From the NCBI GenBank assembly GCA_963082875.1, contig OY720098.1:20522001-20586000 (forward strand): a stretch of DNA of 64,000 nucleotides. The letters are read 5' to 3'. The position numbers were made by a program, and so were the translations under genes. This document shows positions 11,609-25,400 of the stretch, piece by piece. This stretch comes from Corella eumyota. Lineage: Eukaryota > Chordata > Ascidiacea > Phlebobranchia > Corellidae. A model generated the notes under the pieces. It was not told the origin of the DNA. It saw only the letters and a program-made list of their open reading frames with translations, and ran no database searches. The number at the start of each line of letters is the position of its first letter. Positions within the stretch are counted from its first letter, which is position 1.

Positions 11609-14600
11609 TTATTCGAACGACTTTTCTTCCACCTCCCCTTTCCCCCCTCCATGCACCCAAAGATGACCATGCAGGGACTCTTTCTGCATGAACTTCCTGC
11701 CACAAATACCACAAGGATACCCCCCTTCTCCTGTTGTTTTGTGGAGGTCCATGTGACCTTTCAAGTTTCGATTTCTGATGAAACCACGACCACATATCGA
11801 GCACCAGTAACTAATAAAACAAATAACATTTAGTATTTACATATTTCATGACTGATAAGGGCCAAATAAATAACAATTTTATGTTACTTACTTGTACTCA
11901 GATTGATTCGAAGTTGATACTCTAAAATATAACACAAAAAATCAATTAATATTTTTTTTAATTTTCCAAAATTTTTTTAAATAAAATCCTTTTAAAAAAG
12001 TGTCGACCAAAATAAAAAAGTTTTTACTTCTTTTTTGTCTTCACAACGGGGGAATATTCCACATCTTCCTCATCCGGATTATTTCCATTTATCTTCCCCG
12101 CTCCCAAGTTTATATCCTTTCCTGAAATCCCGTGGAGTGCAAGAGCATGTCTTCTTAGATTGTAGAGGTTGCGGAAAGGTTTGTTGCACTCCGGACATTG
12201 AAATCCTCCAGGTTTGTAACGAAGTTCCTTTACACGTTTTTTTATCGTTGTATTTGTTGTGGGTGATTTTCTCGAATTGTTTTTCGGTTGTTTATTGTGA
12301 TCTGTTACATGCTAAAATGGAATAAAAATTTGCTGTTTAAACAAATGTACAGCGATAAATTCATCCAAGAAATTAAAACGCGAAGCATAAAATACAGGGT
12401 TACTGTAATAAACACAGGATCGAACAGGACTAATGAATCAAATGGATCACATAGATCGAAAGGATTAAATGGATTAAACCCTTGCCCATTTTGAATCTAT
12501 TTAATTTATTTAATCCTGTATATTTTAAAGGTACCAAAAAATGTAAACTTTAGATAAAAAAATTGTTTAAAAAAATAAATAAAACAGATTCACCAAACAA
12601 GTTTTATTTAAAATTAAAAAGTTGACAAGTCCATTTTAAAATGACAACATTTAAACTAACTCACTGATCTATGGACAAGGATATGACATTTTAAATTCCA
12701 TCTTCTTTCGAATCCTCTGTCGCAAAGTGGGCACAAATACTTTCCATTAGTTCTGTTGATCTCCTCTACATTAATACCAAGTATTTTGGCGTTGCCTGAT
12801 CAAGATAATAATGTTAATAAAATTAACAAAGATTGGTAAACTTATTTTTACTGTTTTTTGCAACTTATAAATGTACAATTATATTTAAGCTATCCATACA
12901 TTTAAATGCTTTTATATTTTATATAAATAGTAGACTTAGAACTAGTAAAAAATTGACCAGCACCCAAATAACTATAACAAAATATAAAAATGAATCCACT
13001 AAATCTAATATCAACTCTTAACAATTTAAATTCTATGTTAAAAAGTTAAATATTATACCTGCTAGTTTTTTCATGCGCTTTAGGGATTTCATTTTCTTTT
13101 TCTTTAATTTATTTGACCAAAGCTTGTTCTGTGAAAAACAAAAACTTAAATTAAACAAACAGCAAAATGAACAAACTTATATAGCTGTACAATCTATATG
13201 TAATGAAGCTTAGTGGACAACATATAAATATATTTATGTATGTCCAAATTGTAGGCCTACAAAATAAATAAAACTGCCATTTGTGGTGCCTTGGTGAACT
13301 AACGCAGACAAATATTAGTTGTGAGTTGTGATCATACTATGCCATTTAATGTTGATTGAAAGGTGGACTATGTTATATATACTATATGAATAAGGAAATG
13401 CATAGGTAATAAAATAAGCACTTAAAATAAAGTAAACACTTTACTTTTTGAAATGATTGCTCATGTTCATCATCCATATGTTGTTGTAAATGTTTTAGTA
13501 ACTAAAAACATCAAAATAATAAATGAAAATTTCAGTCAGTTGGTGTAGAATTATTAAAAAACAATAGTTAAAATCAGCAGCATTTACTGTGACAAAAGAT
13601 AATTATAAACTTTAAAAATGCAATTTTTTTTAAAAATTACAGTTTAAAGCTTAATGCTGTTGTGTAGTGGTTAAAACACTTGGCTTCAACATAAGTCCTG
13701 TGTTCGATCCCAACTGCTACCATGGGGCGCTAAAAACAAGAATTCCTGACAAACCAAAAACTGCCAACATTTTCACTAATATCCTAAACCGCCACAGGCA
13801 ACTCGAGACTCGATTAGGGTAACTGATGTTACTCTATGTTTAGGTTGTGAAGTTGACATTCCCACATTAAGGATAAAGACAGTTATTAACATAGAATTAA
13901 GATAGAGTATAAAAGTATGAAAAGAAATAAAGGAAATTAGCAATCTTACCTTGAAACTCTCCCCACATATTCTACAAACACACTCAGCATCATGAACTTC
14001 TTGATGGTTCAACAAATTTGATTTGAAATTAAATCCCATTCCACAAATTTCACAACTAAAAAAATAATAATGATATACATAAGTGAGTATGTGTCATAAA
14101 GGGTATTTAGTTTAGGGCAAAACTTTAAAAAGAAACAAAACTTGTTAAAATAAAAAAGAAAGTAAATTCAGTATGTATGAAAAAACATAATTTTTTAATA
14201 AAATAAGATATATATTCATAGTAAATATTAAGTATAGTCAAGTAACTGACTATGTAAAAATAACAAGTTATTTTTTAAATCAAAATTCATAACAAAGTAA
14301 AAAAGAAAATTTTTTTGTGTTTACAAAAAATTTTAAAACTAAATTGTAAAAATTACAAAATCAAACCTGAATGGTTTTTTAGTATGCATTGTTTCCATAT
14401 GTTCCCTTAAATCACTCATTTTATTGAACTCAATATCACAAACCTCACATTTAGAAATTTCCATCAAGTTATCTGTTGGAAACACTGACTAAATTTATTT
14501 ATTTTTGGAAACACTGATTTAAAAAAAAAATTGTTGAAAACAGTGATTTTCTACAGCACTAATTTTTAAACCAACTTTGTTAAATTAAATGCTTTTTACA

Positions 14601-17014
14601 TAAAAAAATATGTCAAGTTTAAAAACAAAAGCTAACCTGTGTCGTTGTTATTTAATTCCAACCCTTCAAAGTCTAAAAATTATTAAAAATATAAACAATT
14701 TTATTTTCTTATTAGGCTATAGTTAAACTAGCTTTATAAAATTTTATTTTTAAATACATCTTAAAATACAGGCATCAAAGTTTAAAATACCCTTTTAAAT
14801 TTGATATTAGTTAAAATAATTGACAGTAAAAAGTAGTTACCATTGTTTTCATTATTTAAAGTATTTGCTTCCTCATTATCTTCTTCTTCAGGTTGTTTTT
14901 CATATTCTCTATCCATACTTAACCTAAATAAGATATAACATTGTTTAAATACAAGTTAAACAACTATAATAAACTAAATGCAGATATAAATTTAAAACTA
15001 GCTCTTTTAAATAAGCTTTGAATTAAATGCAAGCAACATGATTAAAATAGTTTGAAATTAAACTTAGCTTTTAATTAAATACCAAACAATAAATATAGCT
15101 TAAACATGGTTATATTAAATTGATATAATTTGAAACATTTTAATAGAAACACCTTTTTTGAAAATATTCCAATTGTTTAAGATTGCTCATAATATCATTC
15201 TCAGGTTGGCTATAAATAAGAAAAAAAAAAGAATTTATTAAAAACTTTTAAATAAATTAAATCCAATAAACGAAATATTAAAAAAAAAACTGCTTTTGAC
15301 AATAAATGTTACAATTATATAAACTAGAAAATAAACTTACATTAACGCTAAAGAATTTTCTTCTAAAAATAAATAAAAAAACAAATTAGCACTGTTTTAT
15401 ATTTAATAATAATATGATATTTTAGTTTTAAACCATTAATTTTTACAATGTAAAAACGACAATTGGAAGTAATATTAAACCATTTGTAAAAAATGTAAAG
15501 TTTATCTACCTACTAATTCTTCTTTAACTTCATTTTGTTTATTTTCTGCTATCTAGAAAATTAATAAATTTGTTAAAAAATGGCATTTATAAAATCGAGA
15601 AAAAATATAAAAAGTCCTCTACATTTTTACTTTAAACTATCACTAATTAAAAATAAGTATTTGAAATAAGATTATAATAGGGTACAAAATATGTCTCTAC
15701 AAAAATATATAATAACTCATAAAAAACAATTTTAATGTCAATAAAGTTTATAGCATATATGTGATTAACAATATCGAACTTATAAAAATAATAATAATAA
15801 ATAAAGTAAAGACAAATATTTTACCTCAGTAGTCGAGTTACTTTGCTGTAGTAGAACATTCATTAAATCTGATCTTTCTCTCGTACAATATTCCATCACC
15901 TTTAACATAGAATAAAATTTTATAAACTATTATATTTAAAATGTTAAATTAAACACTAGCATTAAAAGGGCTCAAAATTTAAATAAGTATATTATATTAT
16001 TAAAGTACTATCAAAAAATTGTTCACCAGAAAAGCAGTTAAGTAAACAAATTGTTCACACATTTATATATTAAAAAAACAACCATTTTTTAAAAAATTAA
16101 TAACAATGTGCAAACAGAACATATACACAAACCTAAAATTATCAATTGATTGCTACTATAATACATATAAATAATATACTTACAGATTCAGCATTTAATG
16201 CATCAGCTGCACTCACAATTTGTTGGAATTTATTTTGTCCTAATCTTGATATTTCATTTAATTTTCCTGAGTACAAAATTTCCAACAAGCATTCAAACCC
16301 ATAATATGTTACTCCAACTAACTGTATTGTATCCAAACCCTGAAAATAAAAACATGTTTTAAATTTAACATAGGGTTTTAAATTAAAAAAACACCAGTTT
16401 ATAAAAAAACATCAAGTTTTGATTTAGTAAAAACCCATGTTTTGTGAATAAAAGTGACAAAAAAACTCCATGCAATTTAAAAGGTAAAGGGCTTTAAACA
16501 CTGTTTAAAAAAACAACTAACAAACATTATTACAAAATAATCATTAATTATTTAATTTAATTGCAGTAACCACATACACAGGATTGCATAGATCAAATAG
16601 ATGGTAAATTTTAATGTGCATTTAATTTCCAACTTCAACATAGCTTTAAATTTAAAATGCAATATTTAAAGAGCTATTAGCGCCATCTGTTAGTTTAAAG
16701 AGGTAGTGCTAAAATAAATAAAAAAGAGGGGAATTCGAAAAGAAGATTAGTAAAAGATATATATAAAAATTTTACCATTTATAAACAATCGTTGCTAATA
16801 GGGCTCGATATTAAATTAACCGATAATCACAACACAATAATAAGAAATAACTTACATTAATTTGTGAATCCAACTGAGCTGATGCTGCAGCCAGAATGCA
16901 TCGGTGAACAAAATATTTTTTATCTCCGACCAGAACCTTTAAATCACAATATTTTCCAAGTTTCTGTTGCTGATATAAAGTGTGGACAACATAAGCAGAG
17001 TGAATAAAATCAAT
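11609..17014 (-). CDS. BTB domain plus seven C2H2 zinc fingers (ZBTB-like)
   Basis: Sixteen minus-strand exons join in frame to about 538 codons: 17014-16856, 16339-16184, 15899-15825, 15552-15510, 15362-15341, 15209-15153, 14923-14841, 14672-14637, 14472-14367, 14055-13950, 13501-13445, 13128-13059, 12795-12665, 12311-12028, 11921-11892 and 11810-11609. The first two encode a BTB/POZ fold (YCDLKVLVGDKKYFVHRC, then GFECLLEILYSGKL). An acidic linker follows. Fingers start at CEVC, CEIC, CRIC, CPLC, CPEC, CSIC and CGIC. A Lys-rich stretch between fingers 3 and 4 may be a nuclear signal. The likely role is a DNA-binding regulator with BTB-mediated dimerisation. No ATG lies in the first exon found, so a short upstream coding exon is missing from this model. 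No one-to-one vertebrate relative was recognised. Confidence 0.85.
13160..13385 (+). repeat. Second copy of the dispersed ~200-bp repeat
   Basis: This lies in an intron of the zinc-finger gene. It shares AATCTATATGTAATGAAGCT, TATGTATGTCCAA, GCCATTTGTGGTG and GTTGTGAGTTGTGA with 3885-4090, in the same order. It is AT-rich with no coding potential. Confidence 0.55.
13655..13880 (+). mobile_element. tRNA-headed SINE in a zinc-finger gene intron
   Basis: On the plus strand it starts with a tRNA-like head (TTGTGTAGTGGTTAAAACAC, then GTGTTCGATCCC as B box). It continues through CCGCCACAGGCAACTCGAGA and ends in CCCACATTAAGGATAAAGAC. It belongs to the same family as 6835-7110 but has an internal deletion of the CTGCTAAGCCAGC part. 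Confidence 0.75.
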
Positions 17015-17085
17015 CTAAATAAAAATATTGTTATTATGAATCTATTTAATACAAAAGCTTTTACATTTAGTTTTTGTGGACAATA

Positions 17086-17353
17086 CTAAAAAACGGGATG
17101 CGGGACAGTGCGGGACCGTATGTATTAGTTAACCAAAATTAGCAGAATGCATTTTTGTACCTTGCTGCGGAATAAATGCTATATTTATTTAAAGGGCTGC
17201 AGGATAATGCGGGATTGTCTTTAAATGCCAGGGAATGATGCGCTTGACTTTAAAGCGCAAGGGAAAATTAGGGATTCCGTCCTTTTACGCTTTCAGCGAT
17301 TTTTTGTTAACGTTTACATACGGCCTTGGTATTTCACGCACCCCGTATTTTAG
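17086..17353. mobile_element. Possible degraded inverted-repeat element (MITE)
   Basis: The left end CTAAAAAACGGGATGCGGGA and the reverse complement of the right end, CTAAAATACGGGGTGCGTGA, agree. The similarity runs on to a shared CCGTATGT, with about 70% identity over the 30 bases from CGGG. The GC content is higher than the surroundings. No target-site duplication was identified, so the class is unknown. Confidence 0.4.
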
Positions 17354-19264
17354 AAGTGACCAGTCAGCCAGTTTTTGTTTTACTTTTAGTTTTTTGTTTT
17401 GGTTTTTCGCACATTGATAAAAGTAAATAATAAATACGATATACAATTAATATTACAACAATGCGACGGGAAAAAATGACAAATCAGTTTAATGATTTAA
17501 AACATGCCAAAAGTAATCATGTTTACATAAAGATTTTAAGTATGTTATGGCATGGTCACCAAACCTTTACCTTTCTTTGCAAGAAAATGTCGTCGACAAC
17601 AGTCTTCATAATTTCTCACTTGTTTTATATTCAAAACAATTAAAATATTAATTGCAATTTCTCTTATGTGAATTCTTTATTGTGGCAAAAAAGCTTATGA
17701 CTAAAAAAACTATTTTTCCGGTAAGTTAAAGCTTTTAGGAAGCCATGGGGTTTGAAAAAAGCACAGTTTGGACATTAGGCAGAATATAGACAAGTCGTAA
17801 CGTAAAATAAAAACGTATATAAGGGCATACAATTTTATATTTTTGATTATCCTCAAAAAAAGAATAAACTAAAGCCAAAATTAAATTTCTTTTAAGAGAT
17901 ATATGCTTATTCATTGTTTTTAAATAAAAAAATCAATTTTAAAAAAAGAAATTTTACAGTCTACACATGAAGTAATTTTTTACAAATTTAAAATTTTCGT
18001 AGAAAAGCTTTTTGAAAATTAAGTTGTCGTTGACCAGTCATTGTAACGATAGTGATTGATTACTTTTAAACTTCAAACAAGTACAACTTTAAAGAAAAAT
18101 CTAGGTAATAATAAAATAGTGATCAGTAGGCTAGGGCCCAATTTTGCCAACAACATTTAGCCACGTTTAAGTGATTTATGTGAACTTGTTGCTCTTACTA
18201 GATGAAGGTCACCATTCTAGCTGCACAACAAAATTGCATTATTTTAAAGATTTAATCTTTATAACAAGATAATAAACAAAACACGAAAAGGTAGCTTTTA
18301 ATGCCAAAAAAGTGTATTTTCTGATATTAATTTGATGGCATGCCAAATCATGGGGCAATATGATTATCTATAACAGCTTTGTTTATAAATTTTAATGTTC
18401 TTGATATTTTGGTCACAATTAACCTAAGGGCAACATAAATATTAAAAAACACATCTTGCATACTTTTAAAAGACCATCAGTAACTTTAATTTACCCCGAA
18501 CCCATATTGAGTTGACCTAACCATTTTCAGAAGTTAAAATTCCAAATTAAAAGTCTCAATTCGTGTGTCATGTGTCAATCTGATAATTATAATAGAAGGA
18601 TGCTATAACATGTCACAGTATTTCTTGTTTTTTCAAGCTCGTTAATCGGGTTATATAAATCAGATTAAGTATTTGTCATAATAACACGACTCATCTAAAG
18701 GTATGCCTCAAAAATATAATTTGAAATCTTAGTTTGTATTTTAAAATAATAAAAACAAGTAAAAATTAGAAATCTTCTCCTTAATATTAAGGTTGTTTGT
18801 GTCTCATATTAAGTTAATCTAAATTATGTTTTAAAATCAAAATCATCAAAAAAACAGAATTTTGAATTATTCAGCTTTATTGCCCTTTAACACAAAATTG
18901 TTGCAATAACATTTTTAAAAATTCTAAATTGGTCGTGACTGAATAATTAACCCATAACAACAACCCCTAAAAACATTGTTGAGTAAGAAGAGCAAATCGT
19001 GACCTCATAGTTTATGCAGGTGCGTCACAAAGGGTTGGATTATTTCATCCAAAAAAGTTATAATTCGTTAAAAACAATATTTATTCTCTGCGGTTTTATT
19101 TGCACGAACGCAACACGTGATAAAGTGAATTTAAAATACGTTAAGCTCATATCTGTCTTAATATCTAACTTAATTTTCTTTAACTTAAACTGGTTATGCC
19201 TTTGGGGCAAGCATCAACACATATTTTTGATGATTAACTTAGTTTAACCAAGAACTTTACTTGC
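17354..19264. other. Intergenic region between divergent genes
   Basis: This separates the 5' ends of the zinc-finger gene (-) and the oxidase-like gene (+), so it should hold both promoters and perhaps the missing first exon of the zinc-finger gene. Short frames at 17235, 17461 and 19014 show no domain and no splice context. No repeats or RNA genes were recognised. Confidence 0.5.
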
Positions 19265-19272
19265 TATAAAAG
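19265..19272 (+). promoter_or_regulatory. Candidate TATA box for the oxidase-like gene
   Basis: TATAAAAG lies in a locally less AT-biased context (GCTATAAAAGACACGGGA), about 200 bases before the first ATG at 19466. A start site would be expected near 19295. A strong 3' splice-like site (TTTTTTATTTTGTAG|G) at about 19441 suggests that the 5' leader is cis- or trans-spliced just before the ATG. Confidence 0.45.
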
Positions 19273-19465
19273 ACACGGGAAAGCAAATTTAGTCGGACTT
19301 GAAAATAAAATTTGCTTAAGGAATAAAAAAGATTTGATACAAGAAATAAAATTTAGCTACATATTTTATTTAAAAATGCCAGGGGAAAGTTGATATACTT
19401 TTTTTTGTTGTTTTAAATTTGCAAATGATTTTTTATTTTGTAGGTTAATTTATGTTTTAACAAAA

Positions 19466-22400
19466 ATGATTAAAATAATTTTGTTTGCTTGTTTGTTGGC
19501 GGCAGCATCTGCACAATTACCTCCAGATGCAGGTTCGTTAAGTTTTTTTTTAAGATTATATATATGTTAATCAAATGGCTAATTGTATGTTACTAGTTTT
19601 CAATGATAATTAATTATTAGATAATTTAAAAATATTATAAAACTTATTTTAGATAATTTAAAAGTAATATTAAAAATATTTTTTAAACACACAAAGTAAA
19701 AAAATTCAAATATTTATAGTAACCCAATTAAAAGGTAATATTTGCAATTTTCATCGGTTAAAAATCGCCCAAAAAAATACCAAATTTGTAAATTAATGAA
19801 AACTCTTTTAAGTCGGACAGGCTTTGCAAACGCCTGAACAATTTAAGTCCGAGAACGGGTTTCTAAACGTTGTGTTAACCGTCGATGTTTGGGATGTTTA
19901 TTTCGGTTCGTTAAATATAAGAAGACGACTTTTTAACGGTCAAATGCCTGGTCCAACTATGTATGTTAAACCAGGTGACGTCGTCACTGTACTATTGGTA
20001 AGCAAGTAACTATTTATCTTGAATGCTGACCATAAGCCAAAAGGTTTCTGGTTCGAGCCTTAATAATGTCACACTTCTTGTGCTTAAACCCTGCGTCAAC
20101 AAATGGCTTAAAAACGTTACAACAGCACATCATTTCCTAATATAGATATATAACTCAACATCTTAAAATGATAAAAAAAATAATTGCATTTTAAAGCTGG
20201 GTTGATAAATTTTGTTGACATTTACATATAAACAAATAGAAATATGTTTTAGAACAATGTTTACAATTCTTATAACAATAATTTTACATAATTTTCGATT
20301 TTTAGAGAAATAATTTGGAGCCGGCTGAAGACGGAAGAAATACAACCAGCTTCCAAGTTCATGGACTACATATGGCCCCACTTCAGGTTAATATATATAA
20401 CTAATCTAACTTTGGGAATTAAGATTAATACGTCATTAAATTGTGTGACGTATCTTTGGTGACGTCACCGAATACGTCAACCGCGCCACCTTTGTACCGA
20501 CAATTTTACAAGACTTTAATTTTTTTTTAAAAACCAGGCAAATTTTTACTTTTTGTAATAACAACATTCAAACAATTAAATTCCTTTTCAGACCACGGAA
20601 TTTGAACCGCCAGTTAACCAAGTTTTACCAGGCGAGAGTTTTCTTTACATGTTTACAATCCCCCCACTGCAACAACCTGGTTCCTTCTGGTACTACCCTG
20701 ACGTTCCCGTTAAATCTGATTATCAGGTATGTGGTGTCATTATTAATCTAGTGATCTTGTTAAGTTAATATGCTTGTGGCATAGTTTAAGATATAAAAAT
20801 GTAAATACCCGTGGTTACGGCAGAATACACGGTCACATTTACGTATTTAATGATCATTTTAAATTAAATTTGTACAATATAATGGCCTGGTTAAAACAAT
20901 ATAAGTATTAACATAATGTTTCTATAACACGATAAAGGCAAAACTTATAAGAAGTTAACCAATGCTTGCTTATAAAATCATTTTAAAACAGTACACACTA
21001 ACTATCTTGCATAAGTTTTCTAAATAAATAACATTTTTGGTAGAATTTCCAAAAAAACAATATTTAAACAAAAATAACCGCATAGTTACAATTGTTTTAA
21101 TGTGTACAGTTAGCTGGAGGAATGGCTGGTATGATCATTGTTGAACCTCTCACTGTTATGCAACAACTCAAGGAGTTCATGTGTCCTGATTATTGCGAGA
21201 ATGATATTGAACTTATCCTACAACCTAGTATGCTCTATAGGAAATATCCTGAACGTTATGATGACTTGTATGTTGTTGGTTAACTGTTTGTAAATAATCT
21301 ATGTTTTTAAACGTTTATTAAAGTTTTTTTATTTAGATAACATGAGTTATTTTCATTTTTGCATGAACTTTTTTCATTACTCATTGGTATTTCGCAAAAC
21401 CTAAATTTTAACGTTGTTGGTGTAGAATTCATGCGCAAACCTGGGTAATATTGGTAGGCCTATGTTGCATCTTTGATGTAGCATTGCGTGATATTTTTTA
21501 AACTGATGATATTTTTGTACATTGCTTTTTTTAGTAAGGCAATTTGTCTTGCAGGTATTTCACATCGATTTAATTTAAAGTTATTTAAATTTTTTTCGGC
21601 AGGAACTGCATACGAGGACTGGGAAACGGAGACGAAACGTTAGCAAAGTTACACAATATTGAATACTTTACTGTAAACGGGCAAGTTTTACCAACGATTG
21701 ACCTTGAATGGTGGATGGGAAAACGCATCAGGTAAACTAAAAGTGAAACTTTACACATTAAGGCCTGTTCACACGACAAGCTTGCGTTGCGTTGCGCTGC
21801 GTTGCGTTACGTAACTTTACGAGTTCTAGGGATTAACAAATACAAAATATCTAATAAAAGTATACCGCTTACGAAATCTTGCGTAAATTTTGCTTCGGCT
21901 ACAAAACTTTACAAAATCTTACGTAACTTTCGCAAACTTTTGTACGTGCGAACGACTCTGTTCATTTTAAATGGTTGCGAAATCTTACACTACGTTACCT
22001 TGCGTTGCGTACGCCGTGTGAACGGGCCTTTACCCAAAGTAATAAGAAAATCATAACAAAACAACACCTAAAATAACTCTGTTATCCTATTTTTACTGTT
22101 TTTGTTAAACAGATAAAAATTTCTTAAGTCCTAAAACAGAAATAAATAGAGCAATTTTTGTGTAATTTTATTTAACCAACGTAAATACTTTGAAAGATTT
22201 GTAAACGCGGGTGCAAGTGACGTACTTGAGATTGACACGCCATGTTTGGAAAGTGGATATTGTTGTGACGTCAGCATTATAGCAGCTGATGGGGTGTTGT
22301 TTAACAAGCCACAACAACCAAGGAACGGCCAAACCTTACTTGCTCCCGGGCAAAGAGTAGATTGGCTGATGTCGTGTACAAAGCCCGGAGTTTACGAGGT

Positions 22401-25400
22401 AGGATCAACTCAAAATTTTTTGTAAACTAAGTTCATGATTTTTTTTCAATATTCAAAAAATTTCTGACTTTAAAGTTGTATATATATAAACAACGCATTA
22501 TCTAGTGCGCTAGGGATTAGACTTATACTTAACGCATTCTCTATAACGGCCTCGGTAAATCTAAGTTAATATAACAAAAAAAAGAACAAGTTTTAAAATT
22601 TTGCAAATGATCAAATTTAAATTTTTCAAATGTTCATCCAAAATAAAACAGAGTGTATTAAACAATATAATGTATCCAATCAAAGAAATAGTTTAAAAGA
22701 AGATTATTTTTATTTAAGTAAATAATTAACCTCTCAGATCAGGAACTTTAGAAACCTTTACATTTTTTCCATTCGTTTTTTTGATATTTTAAGCTAAATT
22801 CTGCACCATTGGGTGAGAATAACGTCAGTCGATCCGGTGAGTTCTGCTTTAGAGGAAAACTTGCAACAATAATCGTAGGCGAAAAACCTGCAGGACAGCA
22901 ACCAAGTCGACTCCCAATAACGTTCGATAAACGGGAGGAATTTATCGGAGATCTTGTTTACATTGATGAGGGTGAAATAACGGGAAAGTTTGTACTCGAT
23001 GCCAACCCGAATTTGTTTAGCAACGCTCCACGTCGAGATGAGAATAGTCCAGCAATTATTGACCTCAGGTAAAAAATTTTATATTAAGAGCAAATTATGT
23101 GATATTAAATTAAGCAAATTATGTGTGTGATATATTAAGAGCAAATTATGTGCACAAAAATCAATCATTAAAAATTTATATAATTCGCAATTGCATTAGT
23201 TAATAAATAATACTATATCACCTTTAAGATAATCAAGTTTTTTTAATCAAGTTTTGCTACTTTTGCCATTTGAACATTTTTTTAACTACGATAACAACGT
23301 GATTAAATAAAGTAAACCACTTATTTAACATTAACAGACGAAGTATAATATTCAACGGGATCGAAGAATGGACAATTTTAAACAGTGACCCAGAAGAGTT
23401 TAATACTCTGTACATGCCAATCAACCACGTCCAGGTATAAAATTGTTATATTATACAGGCGACAACGTAAATACAGCAAACAACTATTTATTGCCATAAC
23501 AGTTTAAGCATTGTTCTTACAATAATATTGTCACTTCAGTGTTCCACACTTTATTACAATTGTTTCAACACATCTTTATATAGATGATAGTAAACATAAT
23601 TGCTGATATAAAGCCATTGTTAAACGACATTGTTATAGGCCCTATTCTTTTTAAAGCATACAACATTTTTGTTTTAACATCATGTTATTGTTTGTAGATC
23701 ATAAGTTACAACAAGTACAATGGACCGATCAACATGCTTATCGATGGCAAATCTACTTTAATATCACAAGATTTGACCCAGAAATGCCAGGTTCAATATC
23801 CGGGTTATGACAGTAAGATTGTTAAAGTTATACAACAACGTCTATAACATAAGCAAGTAATCTAACCAATAAAAAATACTACATTTACAATTGTGTTTTT
23901 AAGATAATAACTCTTGTTAGTTGACACAAAACTCACTTTTATAAAAAAGAAATATATGCAAACAACAAAGCATATGCTTACCCAATAAAAGAGCAAGCTT
24001 ACCCAATAAAAGAGATATTACAGCAAGCATACCCAATAAAAGAGATATTACAACAAGCTTACCCAATAAAAGAGATATTACAACAAGCATACCCAATAAA
24101 AGAGATATTACAACAAGCTTACCCAATAAAAGAGATATTACAACAAGCTTACCCAATAAAAGAGATATTACAACAAGCATAACCAATAAAAGAGATATTA
24201 CAACAAGCTTACCCAATAAAAGAGATATTACAACAAGCTTACCCAATAAAAGAGATATTACAACAAGCATACCCAATAAAAGAGATATTACATTTACATC
24301 GTCATAACACCACGCTACCTAATAACGATAATTGGCACATTTTTTTGTTCTTCTAGATAGTATAAAGATCAGCAGTTTAAACAAGAAAAATCTTTCAATA
24401 ACTTTGTTGTTTAGGTTCAAGTTGGGATTTAGAGACCCACGAATTCCCAGCGGATTTCCCCGTCACATTGGGCCACGAAAAACGTTACAAGGATAACATG
24501 GGGGCGATTGCAATGGCTGACATAGGAGAGTGGAGGGATGTGATTACAATTCCACCCCTTGCAAATATAACAGTAAGTAGTATGGTAATAAAATCCTTTT
24601 GTTATTGTATTTGGTTACAAGACCCTCGTAAACAAGATGTTGATGTTTGTTATGCTTTAAACTACAAGATGTTACAATGCCTTTGCTTTATGCACCGTTT
24701 TGTCATACATTACGTTGTTACTGCTTGAAAGCAAACATAAACCAATGTTGCCTTACATATACAAAATGAAATATTGCTGTAGAATATTTTGTAATAATTT
24801 AACTACATAAACAATAAGTCAAAAGTAAAACCCATTGGAAGTAAAAACTGTTATGTTTCGTGTTTTTTTTAATTTTACACTAAGGAAAAACAAGATGTCA
24901 GTAGCAGAACTCAAACTTAGGCCTGTAGATTTAAAAATACTGCAAGTGTGGTTTTGTTTTACCTCCCTAGTCAATGCATACAAATACTTCTCGGTATAAA
25001 TTAATTACAAATGTTTAGATCCGGTTTGTGGCTGATTCAATCAAGGTCAAATTTGAGATGCATTCAACTCAGAACAAAAACAAAACAGCGGCGGTGTCTT
25101 ACTTAGGCCACATTAAAGACAGAGGTAACATGATAAGTTTGGTAACTTAGTCTGTACTTAAATAAATTTAGTTTTCGCACATTAAACTTTTTCTCTATCA
25201 ACGAATAATTTATTTTATCTAAGAATGTAGGATTAAATGATTTAAAACTAAATTTTACTATATTTTAACAGTGCATTTTTCTGTTTTAGAAACATTATTT
25301 TGCAATAAATTTTTATTTTAAAAGTTTTTGTTTTTTATCTAAAATTATTTCTTAGGTTTCGTTTTTCCCCCTGTGACTGACCCATACCAGTTTGTTGTCA

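Noticed and set aside
11651-12325. Plus-strand frames opposite the last zinc-finger exons
   Set aside because: The minus strand there encodes C2H2 fingers with correct phases. The plus-strand frames are shadows.
12400-12500. Short periodic GGATNNAA-like motifs, with an echo at 16583-16600
   Set aside because: Too short and degenerate to call a repeat family by eye. Left as intron sequence.
23917-24276. 119-residue minus-strand frame with repeated LVVISLLLGK
   Set aside because: It is the reverse reading of the 30-bp minisatellite. The unit length is divisible by three, so the frame stays open by arithmetic. It lies in an intron of the oxidase gene.
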